This document shows positions 53,461 to 64,000 of a DNA stretch of 64,000 nucleotides, piece by piece. The stretch covers positions 248,001-312,000 of the forward strand of contig NW_027473316.1 of the NCBI RefSeq assembly GCF_050947335.1, written 5' to 3'. Within the stretch, counting starts at the first letter, position 1. Every line of letters begins with the position of its first letter. The translations under genes were made by a program, and so were the position numbers. The DNA comes from Megachile rotundata. Lineage: Eukaryota; Arthropoda; Insecta; Hymenoptera; Megachilidae. Below the pieces are notes generated by a model. That model saw only the letters and a list, made by a program, of their open reading frames with translations. It did not search any database and was not told the origin of the DNA.

Positions 53461-55880
53461 ATTGTATGATTGTGATTGTATGATTGTGATTGTATGATTA
53501 TGATTGTATGATTGTGATCGTACGATTGTGGTTGTATAATTAAGGTTGTATGATTATTTCTGTATGATTGTGATTGTATGATTGCGGTTGTATGATTCTG
53601 ATTGTATGATTGTGATTGTATGATTGTGATCGTATGATTGTGAATCTTTGATTGCGATTGTATGATTGTTATTGTATGATTGTGATTGTATGATTGTGAT
53701 TGTATGATTGTGATTGTATGATTGTGATTGTATGAGTGTGATTGTATGATTGTGATTGTATGATTGTGATTGTATGCTAGTGATTGTATGATTGTTTCTG
53801 TATGATTGTGATTGTATGATTGCGATTGTATGATTATGATTGTATAATTGTGATTGTATGATTGTGATTGTGTGATTGTGATTGTGAGATTTGATTGTAT
53901 GATCGTGATTGTGAGATTGTGATTGTATGATTGTGATTGAATGATTGTGATTGTATGATAGTAATTGTATGATTGTGATTGTATGATTGCGATTGTATGA
54001 TTGTGATTGTATGATTGTGATTGCATGATTGTGATTGTATGATTGTGATTGTTTGATTGTGATTGTATGATTGTGATTGTATGATTGTGATTCTATGATT
54101 GTGATTGTTTGATTCTGATTGTATGGTTGTTATTGTATGATTCTGATTGTATGATTGTGATTGTATGATTGTGATTGTATGATTGTGATTGTATGATTGT
54201 GATTGTATGATTGTGATTGTATGATTGTGATTGTATGATTGTGATTGTATGATTGTGATTCTTTCATTGCAATTGTATGATTGTGATTGTATGATTGTGA
54301 TTGTATGATTATGATTGTATGATTGTGATCGTATGATTGTGGTTGTATAATTAAGGTTGTATGATTATTTCTGTATGATTGTGATTGTATGATTGCGGTT
54401 GTATGATTCTGATTGTATGATTGTGATTGTATGATTGTGATCGTATGATTGTGAATCTTTGATTGCGATTGTATGATTGTGATTGTATGATTGTGATTGT
54501 TTGATTGTGATTGTATGATTGTGATTGTATGATTGTGATTCTATGATTGTGATTGTTTGATTCTGATTGTATGATTGTTATTGTATGATTCTGATTGTAT
54601 GATTGTGATTGTATGATTGTGATTCTATGATTGTGATTGTTTGATTCTGATTGTATGATTGTTATTGTATGATTCTGATTGTATGATTGTGATCGTATAA
54701 TTGTGATCGTATGATTGTGATGGTATGATTGTGATTGTATGATTGTGATTTTATGTTTGTGATTGTGAGATTGTGATTGTATGATTGTGATTGTATGATT
54801 GTGATTGTATGATTGTGATTGTATGATTGTGATTGTATGAGTGTGATTGTATGATTGTGATTGTATGATTGTGATTGTATGCTAGTGATTGTATGATTGT
54901 TTCTGTATGATTGTGATTGTATGATTGCGATTGTATGATTATGATTGTATAATTGTGATTGTATGATTGTGATTGTGTGATTGTGATTGTGAGATTTGAT
55001 TGTATGATCGTGATTGTATGATCGTGATTGTGAGATTGTGATTGTATGATTGTGATTGAATGATTGTGATTGTATGATAGTAATTGTATGATTGTGATTG
55101 TATGATTGCGATTGTATGATTGTGATTGTATGATTGTGATTGCATGATTGTGATTGTATGATTGTGATTGTTTGATTGTGATTGTATGATTGTGATTGTA
55201 TGATTGTGATTCTATGATTGTGATTGTTTGATTCTGATTGTATGGTTGTTATTGTATGATTCTGATTGTATGATTGTGATTGTATGATTGTGATTGTATG
55301 ATTGTGATTGTATGATTGTGATTGTATGATTGTGATTGTATGATTGTGATTCTTTCATTGCAATTGTATGATTGTGATTGTATGATTGTGATTGTATGAT
55401 TATGATTGTATGATTGTGATCGTATGATTGTGGTTGTATAATTAAGGTTGTATGATTATTTCTGTATGATTGTGATTGTATGATTGCGGTTGTATGATTC
55501 TGATTGTATGATTGTGATTGTATGATTGTGATCGTATGATTGTGAATCTTTGATTGCGATTGTATGATTGTGATTGTATGATTGTGATTGTTTGATTGTG
55601 ATTGTATGATTGTGATTGTATGATTGTGATTCTATGATTGTGATTGTTTGATTCTGATTGTATGATTGTTATTGTATGATTCTGATTGTATGATTGTGAT
55701 TGTATGATTGTGATTGTATGATTGTGATTGTATGATTGTGATTGTATGATTGTGATTGTATGATTGTGATTGTATGATTGTGATTGTATGATTGTGATTC
55801 TTTCATTGCGATTGTATGATTGTGATTGTATGATTGTGATTGTATGATTATGATTGTATGATTGTGATCGTATGATTGTG
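53461..55880 (+). repeat. Short-period tandem duplication (about 0.81 and 1.09 kb)
   Basis: AATTAAGG markers lie near 53534, 54345, 55436 and 55884. The 54345-55436 step is 1,091 bp, and the variant CTTTCATTGCAATTG near 54261 recurs exactly 1,091 bp later near 55352. TATGGTTGTTATTG near 54122 recurs near 55241 (1,119 bp, two monomers more). Each copy contains one GAGATTTG deletion (53886 and 54989), so 811 and 1,091 both equal whole monomers minus one base. GTTTGATTCTG modules are unusually dense here: about 54048, 54488, 54640, 55166 and 55590. Confidence 0.8.
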
Positions 55881-57996
55881 GTTGTATAATTAAGGTTGTA
55901 TGATTATTTCTGTATGATTGTGATTGTATGATTGCGGTTGTATGATTCTGATTGTATGATTGTGATTGTATGATTGTGATTGTATGATAGTAATTGTATG
56001 ATTGTGATAGTATGATTGCGATTGTATGATTGTGATCGTATGATTGTGGTTGTATAATTAAGGTTGTATGATTATTTCTGTATGATTGTGATTGTATGAT
56101 TGCGGTTGTATGATTCTGATTGTATGATTATGATTGTATAATTGTGATTGTATGATTGTGATTGTGTGATTGTGATTGTGAGATTTGATTGTATGATCGT
56201 GATTGTATGATCGTGATTGTGAGACTGTGATTGTATGATTGTGATTGAATGATTGTGATTGTATGATAGTAATTGTATGATTGTGATTGTATGATTGCGA
56301 TTGTATGATTGTGATTGTATGATTGTGATTGTATGACTGTGATCGTATGATTGTGATTCTTTGATTGCGATTGTATGATTGTGATTGTATGATTGTGATT
56401 GTATGATTGTGATTGTATGATTGTGATTGCATGATTGTAATTGTATGATTGTGATTGTATGACTGTGACTGTATGATTGTGATTGTATGATTGTGATTGT
56501 ATGATTGTGACTGTATGATAGTGATTGTATGATTGTTTCTGTATGATTGTGATTGTATGATTGCGATTGTATGATTATGATTGTATGATTGTGATTGTAT
56601 GATTGTGATTGTGTGATTGTGATTGTGAGATTGTGATTGTATGATCGTGATTGTATGATCGTGATTGTGAGATTGCGGTTGTATGATTGTGATTGTATGA
56701 TTGTGATTGTATGATAGTAATTGTATGATTGTGATAGTATGATTGCGATTGTATGATTGTGGTTGTATGATTGTGATTGTATGATTGTGATTGTATGATT
56801 GTGATCGTATGATTGTGGTTGTATAATTAAGGTTGTATGATTGTTTCTGTATGATTGTGATTGTATGATTGTGATTGTTTGATTGTGATTGTATGATTGT
56901 GATTGTATGATTGTGATCGCATGATTGTGATTCTTTGATTGCGATTGTATGATTGTGATTGTATGATTGTGATTGTATGATCGTGATTGTGAGATTGTGA
57001 TTGTGAGATTGTGATCGTATGATTGTGATTGAATGATTGTGATTGTATGATAGTAATTGTATGATAGTGATTGTATGATTGCGATTGTATGATTGTGATT
57101 GTATGATTGCGATTGTATGATTGTGATCGTATGATTGTGATTCTTTGATTGCGGTTGTATGATTGTGATTGTGTGATTGTGATTGTATGATTGTGATTGT
57201 ATGATTATGGTTGCATGATTGTGATTGTATGATTGTGATTCTTTCATTGCGATTCTATGATTGTGATTGTATGATTGTGATTGTATGATTGTGATTGTAT
57301 GATTGTGATTGTATGATTGTGATCGTATGATTGTGGTTGTATAATTAAGGTTGTATGATTGTTTCTGTATGATTGTGATTGTATGATTGCGATTGTATGA
57401 TTGTGATTGTATGATTGTGATTGTATGATTGTGATCGTATGATTGTGATTGTATGATTGTGATTGTATGATTGTGATTGTATGACTGTGATTGTATGATT
57501 GTGATCGTATGATTGTGATTGTATGATTGTGATTGTATGATTGTGATTGTATGATTGTGATTGCATGATTGTGATTGAATGATTGTGATTGTATGATAGT
57601 AATTGTATGATTCTGATTGTATGATTGCGATTGTATGATTGTGATTGTATGATTGTGATTGTATGACTGTGATCGTATGATTGTGATCGTATGATTGTGA
57701 TTCTTTGATTGCGATTGTATGATTGTGATTGTATGATTGTGATTGTATGATTGTGATTGTATGATTGTGATTGTATGATTGTGATTGTATGATTGTGATT
57801 GTATGATTGTGATTGCATGATTGTAATTGTATGATTGTGATTGTATGACTGTGATTGTATGATTGTGATTGTATGATTGTGATTGTATGATTGTGATTGT
57901 ATGATAGTGATTGTATGATTGTTTCTGTATGATTGTGATTGTATGATTGCGATTGTATGATTATGATTGTATGATTGTGATCGTATGATTGTGGTT
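55881..57996 (+). repeat. Mixed array segment with U-like and V-like variants
   Basis: AATTAAGG markers occur near 55884, 56052, 56821 and 57339. The first two are 168 bp (12 monomers) apart. A GAGATTTG deletion is near 56179. The stretch 56.9-57.3 kb resembles 10.45-10.9 and 43.4-43.8 kb (GATCGCATG, ATTCTTTGATTGCG, GAATG, ATTATGGTTGCATG, CTTTCATTGCG) with private changes such as GATTCTATG near 57254. HOR order is weaker than in the left half. Confidence 0.65.
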
Positions 57997-58962
57997 GTAT
58001 AATTACGGTTGTATGATTATTTCTGTATGATTGTGATTGTATGATTGCGGTTGTATGATTGTGATTGTATGATTGTGATTGTATGATTGTGATCGTATGA
58101 TTGTGCATCTTTGATTGCGATTGTATGATTGTGATTGTATGATTGTGATTGTATGATTGTGATTGTATGACTGTGATTGTATGATTGTGATTGTATGATT
58201 GTGATTGTATGATTGTGATTGTATGAGTGTGATTGTATGATTGTGATTGTATGATTGTGATTGTATGATAGTGATTGTATGATTGTTTCTGTATGATTGT
58301 GATTGTATGATTGCGATTGTATGATTATGATTGTATAATTGTGATTGTATGATTGTGATTGTGTGATTGTGATTGTGAGATTTGATTGTATGATCGTGAT
58401 TGTATGATCGTGATTGTGAGATTGTGATTGTATGATTGTGATTGAATGATTGTGATTGTATGATAGTAATTGTATGATTGTGATTGTATGATTGCGATTG
58501 TATGATTGTGATTGTATGATTGTGATTGTATGACTGTGATCGTATGATTGTGATTCTTTGATTGCGATTGTATGATTGTGATTGTATGATTGTGATTGTA
58601 TGATTGTGATTGTATGATTGTGATTGCATGATTGTAATTGTATGATTGTGATTGTATGACTGTGATTGTATGATTGTCATTGTATGATTGTGATTGTATG
58701 ATTGTGATTGTATGATAGTGATTGTATGATTGTTTCTGTATGATTGTGATTGTATGATTGCGATTGTGTGATTATGATTGTATGATTGTGATTGTATGAT
58801 TGTGATTGTGTGATTGTGATTGTGAGATTGTGATTGTATGATCGTGATTGCATGATCGTGATTGTGAGATTGCGGTTGTATGATTGTGATTGTATGATTG
58901 TGATTGTATGATAGTAATTGTATGATTGTGATAGTATGATTGTGGTTGTATAATTAAGGTTG
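57997..58962 (+). repeat. 5-kb-spaced HOR segment, left copy
   Basis: This begins at the rare GTATAATTACGG variant, seen only here and near 63260. It includes GTGCATC near 58103, GAGTGTG, a GAGATTTG deletion near 58380, GTGTGATTATG near 58768 and GTGATAGTATGATTGTGG just before the AATTAAGG marker at 58948. The right-edge copy matches at offset 5,263 at its start and exactly 5,040 (360 monomers) at its end. The change is explained by a loss in the right copy that removed 224 bp worth of monomers including the single-base deletion. Confidence 0.78.
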
Positions 58963-61900
58963 TATGATTGTTTCTGTATAATTGTGATTGTATGATTGCG
59001 ATTGTATGATTGTGATCGTATGATTGTGATTCTTTGATTGCGATTGTATGATTGTGATTGTGTGATTGTGATTGTATTTTTGTGATTGTATGATTATGGT
59101 TGCATGATTGTGATTGTATGATTGTGATTCTTTCATTGCGATTGTATGATTGTGATTGTATGATTGTGATTGTATGATTGTGATTGTATGATTGTGATTG
59201 TATGATTGCGATTGTATGATTGTGATTGTATGATTGTGATTGTATGACTGTGATCGTATGATTGTGATTCTTTGATTGCGATTGTATGATTGTGATTGTA
59301 TGATTGTGATTGTATGATTGTGATTGTATGATTGTGATTGTATGATTGTGATTGTATGATTGTGATTGTATGATTGTGATTGTATGATTGTGATTGTATG
59401 ATTGTGATTGTATGATTGTGATTGCATGATTGTAATTGTATGATTGTGATTGTATGACTGTGATTGTATGATTGTGATTGTATGATTGTGATTGTATGAT
59501 TGTGATTGTATGATAGTGATTGTATGATTGTTTCTGTATGATTGTGATTGTATGATTGCGATTGTATGATTATGATTGTATGATTGTGATTGTATGATTG
59601 TGATTGTGTGATTGTGATTGTGAGATTGTGATTGTATGATCGTGATTGTAAGATCGTGATTGTGAGATTGTGGTTGTGTGATTGTGATTGTATGTTTGTG
59701 ATTGTATGATAGTAATTGTATGATTGTGATAGTATGATTGCGATTGTATGATTATGATTATATGATTGTGATTGTATGATTGTGATCGTATGATTGTGAT
59801 TCTTTCATTGCGATTGTATGATTGTGATTGTATGATTGTGATTGTATGATTGTGATTGTATGATTGTGATTGTATGATTGTGATTGTATGATTGTGATTG
59901 TATGATTGTGATTGTATGATTGTGATTGTATGATTGTGATTGTATGATTGTGATTGTATGATTGTGATTGTATGATTGTGATTGTATGATTGTGATTGTA
60001 TGATTGTGATTGTATGATTGTGATTGTATGATTGTGATTGCATGATAGTGATTGTATGATTGTGATTGTATGATTGTGATTGTATGATAGTGATTGTATG
60101 ATAGTGATTGTATGATTGTGATTGTATGATTGCGATTGTATGATTATGATTGAATGATTGTGATTGAATGATTGTGATTGTGTGATCGTGATTGTGTGAT
60201 CGTGATTGTGAGATTGTGATTGTATGATTTTGATTCTATGATGGTGATTGTATGATCGTGATTGTGAGATTGTGGTTGTATGATTGTGATTGTATGATTG
60301 TGATTGTATGATTGTGATTGTATGATTGTGATTGTATGATTGTGATTGTATGATTGTGATTGTATGATTGTGATTGTATGATTGTGATTGTATGATTGTG
60401 ATTCTATGATTGTGATTGTATGATTGTGATTGTATGATTGTGATTGTATGATTGTGATTGTATGATTGTGATTGTATGATTGTGATCGTATGATTGTGAT
60501 CGTATGATTGCGATTGTATGATTGCGATTGTATGATTCTGATGGTATGATTGTGGTCGTATGATTGTGATCGTATGATTGTGATCGTATGATTGTGATCG
60601 TATAATTGTGATCGTATGATTGTGATTGTATGATTGTGATTGTATGATTGTGATCGTATGATTGTGATTCTTTCATTGCGATTGTATGATTGTGATTGTA
60701 TGATTGTGATTGTATGATTGTGATTGTATGATTGTGATTGTATGACTGTGATCGTATGATTGTGATTCTTTAATTGCGATTGTATGATTGTGATTGTATG
60801 ATTGTGATTGTATGATTGTGATTGTATGATTGTGATTGTATGATTGTGATTGTATGATTGTGATTGCATGATTGTAATTGTATGATTGTGATCGTATGAC
60901 TGTGATTGTATGATTGTGATTGTATGATTGTGATTGTATGATTGTGATTGTATGATAGTGATTGTATGATTGTTTCTGTATGATTGTGATTGTATGATTG
61001 CGATTGTATGATTATGATTGTATGATTGTGATTGTATGATTGTGATTGTGTGATTGTGATTGTGAGATTGTGATTGTATGATCGTGATTGTAAGATCGTG
61101 ATTGTGAGATTGTGGTTGTATGATTGTGATTGTATGATTGTGATTGTATGATAGTAATTGTATGATTGTGATAGTATGATTGCGATTGTATGATTGTGAT
61201 TGTATGATTGTGATTGTATGATTGTGATCGTATGATTGTGATTCTTTCATTGCGATTGTATGATTGTGATTGTATGATTGTGATTGTATGATTGTGATTG
61301 TATGATTGTGATTGTATGATTGTGATTGTATGATTGTGATTGTATGATTGTGATTGTATGATTGTGATTGTATGATTGTGATTGTATGATTGTGATTGCA
61401 TGATAGTGATTGTATGATTGTGATTGTATGATTGTGATTGTATGATAGTGATTGTATGATAGTGATTGTATGATTGTGATTGTATGATTGCGATTGTATG
61501 ATTATGATTGAATGATTGTGATTGAATGATTGTGATTGTGTGATCGTGATTGTGTGATCGTGATTGTGAGATTGTGATTGTATGATTTTGATTCTATGAT
61601 GGTGATTGTATGATCGTGATTGTGAGATTGTGGTTGTATGATTGTGATTGTATGATTGTGATTGTATGATTGTGATTGTATGATTGTGATTGTATGATTG
61701 TGATTGTATGATTGTGATTGTATGATTGTGATTGTATGATTGTGATTGTATGATTGTGATTGTATGATTGTGATTGTATGATTGTGATTGTATGATTGTG
61801 ATTGTATGATTGTGATTGTATGATTGTGATTGTATGATTGTGATCGTATGATTGTGATTGTATGATTGTGATTGTATGATTGTGATCGTATGATTGTGAT

Positions 61901-63259
61901 GGTATGATTGTGATTGTATGATTGTGATTGTATGATAGTGATTGTATGATTGTGATTGTATGATTGTGATTGTATGATTGTGATTGTATGATTGTGATTG
62001 CGTGATAGTGATTGTGTGATTGTGATTGTATGATTGTGATTGTATGATTGCGATTGTATGATTGCGATTGTATGATTGCGATTGTATGATTGTGATTGTA
62101 TGATTGTGATTTTATGATTGTGATTGTATGATTGTGATTGTGAGATTGTGATTGTGAGATTGTGATTGTGAGATTGTGATTGTATGATTGTGATTTTGTG
62201 ATTGTGATTGTATGATTGTGATTGTATGATTGCGATTGTATGATTGCGATTGTATGATTCTGATTGTATGATTGTGATCGTATGATTGTGATCGTATGAT
62301 TGTGATCGTATAATTGTGATCGTATGATTGTGATTGTATGATTGTGATTGTATGATTGTGATTTTATGATTGTGATTGTGAGATTGTGATTGTATGATTG
62401 TGATTGTATGATTGTGATTGTATGATTGTGGTTGTATGATTGTGATTGTATGATTGTGATTGTATGATTGTGATTGTATGATTGTGATTGTATGATTGTG
62501 ATTGTATGACTGTCATTGTATGATTGTGATTGTATGATTATGATTGTATGGTTGTGATTGTATGATCGTGATTGTATGATCGTGATTGTGAGGTTGTGAT
62601 TGTATGATTGTGATTGTATGATTGAGGTTGTATGATTGTGATTGTATGATTGTGATTGTATGATTGTGATTGTATGATTGTGATTGTATGATTGTGATTG
62701 TATGATTGTGATTGTATGACAGTGATTGTAAGATTGTGATTGTGTGATTGCGATTGTATGATTGTGACTGTATAATTGTGATTGTATGATTGTGTTCGTA
62801 TGATTGTGATTGCATGATTGTGATTGTATGATTGTGATCGTATGATTGTGATCGTATAATTGTGATCGTATGATTGTGATCGTATGATTGTGATTGTATG
62901 ATTGTGATTGTATGATTGTGATTGTATGATTGTGATTGCATGATTGTGATTGTATGATTGTGATTGTTTGATTGTGATTGTATGATTGTGATTGTATGAT
63001 TGTGATTGTATGATTGTGATTCTATGATTGTGATTGTTTGATTCTGATTGTATGATTGTTATTGTATGATTCTGATTGTATGATTGTGATTGTATGATTG
63101 TGATTGCATGATTGCGATTATATGATTGTGATTGTATGATTGTGATTGTATGATTGTGATTGTATGATTGTGATTCTTTCATTGCGATTGTATGATTGTG
63201 ATTGTATGATTGTGATTGTATGATTATGATTGTATGATTGTGATCGTATGATTGTGGTT
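58963..63259 (+). repeat. Landmark-poor region with a 1,358-bp tandem duplication
   Basis: After the marker at 58948 there is no AATTAAGG variant until 63260, the longest such gap in the window. The duplication is seen from GCATGATAGTG near 60041, which recurs 1,358 bp later near 61399, and TTTTGATTCTATGATGG near 60228, which recurs near 61586. Long runs of canonical monomers dominate at 59.8-60.05, 60.28-60.45, 61.26-61.4 and 61.65-61.85 kb. Near 62.7-62.8 kb the rare GACAGTG-GTAAGATTG-GACTGTATAATTG-GTGTTCG series links the region to Y copies 2 and 3. No unique sequence is present. Confidence 0.75.
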
Positions 63260-64000
63260 GTATAATTACGGTTGTATGATTATTTCTGTATGATTGTGAT
63301 TGTATGATTGCGGTTGTATGATTGTGATTGTATGATTGTGATTGTATGATTGTGATCGTATGATTGTGAATCTTTGATTGCGACTGTATGATTGTGATTG
63401 TATGATTGTGATTGTATGATTGTGATTGTATGATTGTGATTGTATGATTGTGATTGTATGAGTGTGATTGTATGATTGTGATTGTATGATTGTGATTGTA
63501 TGATAGTGATTGTATGATTGTGATTGTATGATTGCGATTGTATGATTGTGATTGTATGATTGTGATTGTATGACTGTGATCGTATGATTGTGATTCTTTG
63601 ATTGCGATTGTATGATTGTGATTGTATGATTGTGATTGTATGATTGTGATTGTATGATTGTGATTGCATGATTGTAATTGTATGATTGTGATTGTATGAC
63701 TGTGATTGTATGATTGTCATTGTATGATTGTGATTGTATGATTGTGATTGTATGATAGTGATTGTATGATTGTTTCTGTATGATTGTGATTGTATGATTG
63801 CGATTGTGTGATTATGATTGTATGATTGTGATTGTATGATTGTGATTGTGTGATTGTGATTGTGAGATTGTGATTGTATGATCGTGATTGTATGATCGTG
63901 ATTGTGAGATTGCGGTTGTATGATTGTGATTGTATGATTGTGATTGTATGATAGTAATTGTATGATTGTGATAGTATGATTGTGGTTGTATAATTAAGGT
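63260..64000 (+). repeat. 5-kb-spaced HOR segment, right copy, cut by window end
   Basis: This starts at GTATAATTACGG and ends at GTATAATTAAGG at the last bases of the window, in the same order as 57997-58962. It lacks the TATGATTATGATTGTATAATTG/GAGATTTG part of the left copy. The final 280 bp match 58.68-58.96 kb at an exact 5,040-bp offset, with GATCGTGATTGCATG near 58848 differing from GTATG here. The array clearly continues beyond the window. Confidence 0.75.

Larger units (their letters stand above)
1..64000 (+). repeat. 14-bp tandem satellite/minisatellite array filling the window
   Basis: The window is a head-to-tail array of the monomer ATTGTGATTGTATG, about 4,500 copies, all in one orientation. 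The monomer splits into 8+6 bp halves (ATTGTATG and ATTGTG) that share ATTGT, suggesting an internal duplication. The + strand monomer has 4 G, 7 T, 3 A and no C; C appears only in variant monomers. Recurrent variants are GCG for GTG, GAG replacing ATG, GATCG, GATAGTAATTG, ATTCTTTGATTGCG, GTATAATTAAGG followed by TTTCTG, GCCTG, GTTTGATTCTG and GTTATTG. They recur in fixed order and build multi-kilobase higher-order repeats. No unique sequence interrupts the array and no end is reached. I do not recognise the monomer as a named satellite family. Confidence 0.98.

Noticed and set aside
1..64000. Gln/Ser/His/Asn-rich repeat protein such as silk, antifreeze or ice-binding family
   Set aside because: The peptide cycle is a by-product of the DNA period. 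No flanking non-repeat coding sequence, signal peptide or terminal domain is present.
1..64000. CRISPR array
   Set aside because: The repeats are contiguous 14-mers with no unique spacers and no cas genes.
1..64000. Telomeric repeat tract
   Set aside because: The T/G-rich strand bias is telomere-like, but the monomer does not match telomere motifs I know and has no G-runs. Ordered multi-kb HORs are not typical of telomerase products.
1..64000. tRNA, rRNA or other structured RNA genes, hairpin terminators
   Set aside because: The + strand is nearly free of C and has no inverted repeats able to form stems; nothing resembling conserved RNA genes was seen.
1..64000. Inverted segments or strand switches inside the array
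   Set aside because: I looked for CAATCAT/ATCACAAT on the + strand as a sign of inversion and saw none; orientation is uniform.

Overview
The whole 64 kb window is one tandem-repeat array. The unit is a 14-bp monomer, ATTGTGATTGTATG on the + strand, present in about 4,500 copies, all in the same orientation, with no non-repetitive spacer anywhere. The array runs off both ends of the window. I find no gene, RNA gene, transposon, CRISPR array or unique-sequence island. A continuous satellite or minisatellite of this size with nested higher-order repeats (HORs) points to a eukaryotic chromosome in a long-read assembly, such as a heterochromatic, pericentromeric or subtelomeric block. The species cannot be told from this sequence.

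Why the long open frames are not genes: the + strand is closed in all three frames by TGA. The - strand reading of the monomer has no stop in any frame. Because 14 is not a multiple of 3, three monomers (42 bp) make 14 codons, and every - frame reads the same 14-residue cycle, IQSQSYNHNHTITI, in a different register. Open frames up to 811 codons therefore appear in overlapping frames and are set only by where variant monomers place ATG or stop triplets.

Layout: variant monomers recur in a fixed order and define HORs. 1-3290 is a mixed block whose 0.4-2.7 kb part recurs near 39.7-42.6 kb. U0 (3291-9476) is a shortened copy of a 6,522-bp unit. 9477-10876 is an extra 1,400-bp segment. U1 (10877-17398), U2 (17399-23038) and U3 (23039-29560) are near-identical tandem units of 6,522, 5,640 and 6,522 bp; U2 carries an internal deletion. 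V1 (29561-33548), V2 (33549-45572) and V3 (from 45573) share a second module family at offsets of about 4.0 and 12.0 kb; the 12-kb V2 period also contains a displaced U-like block (38280-44312). From about 48.9 kb the order loosens into shorter duplications: Y modules to about 53.4 kb, an approximately 1.1-kb tandem duplication at 53.5-55.9 kb, a 1,358-bp duplication at 59.5-61.65 kb, and a 5.0-kb-spaced repeat of 58.0-58.96 kb that reaches the right edge.

Every HOR offset I measured equals a whole number of 14-bp monomers minus the number of inherited single-base deletions between the two points. This supports expansion by in-register unequal exchange or replication slippage. The most notable features are the HOR triplication, ladders of CpG-bearing monomers at 14-bp spacing, the near absence of C on the + strand over 64 kb, and a dense cluster of private indels at 48.37-48.71 kb that may be assembly error.
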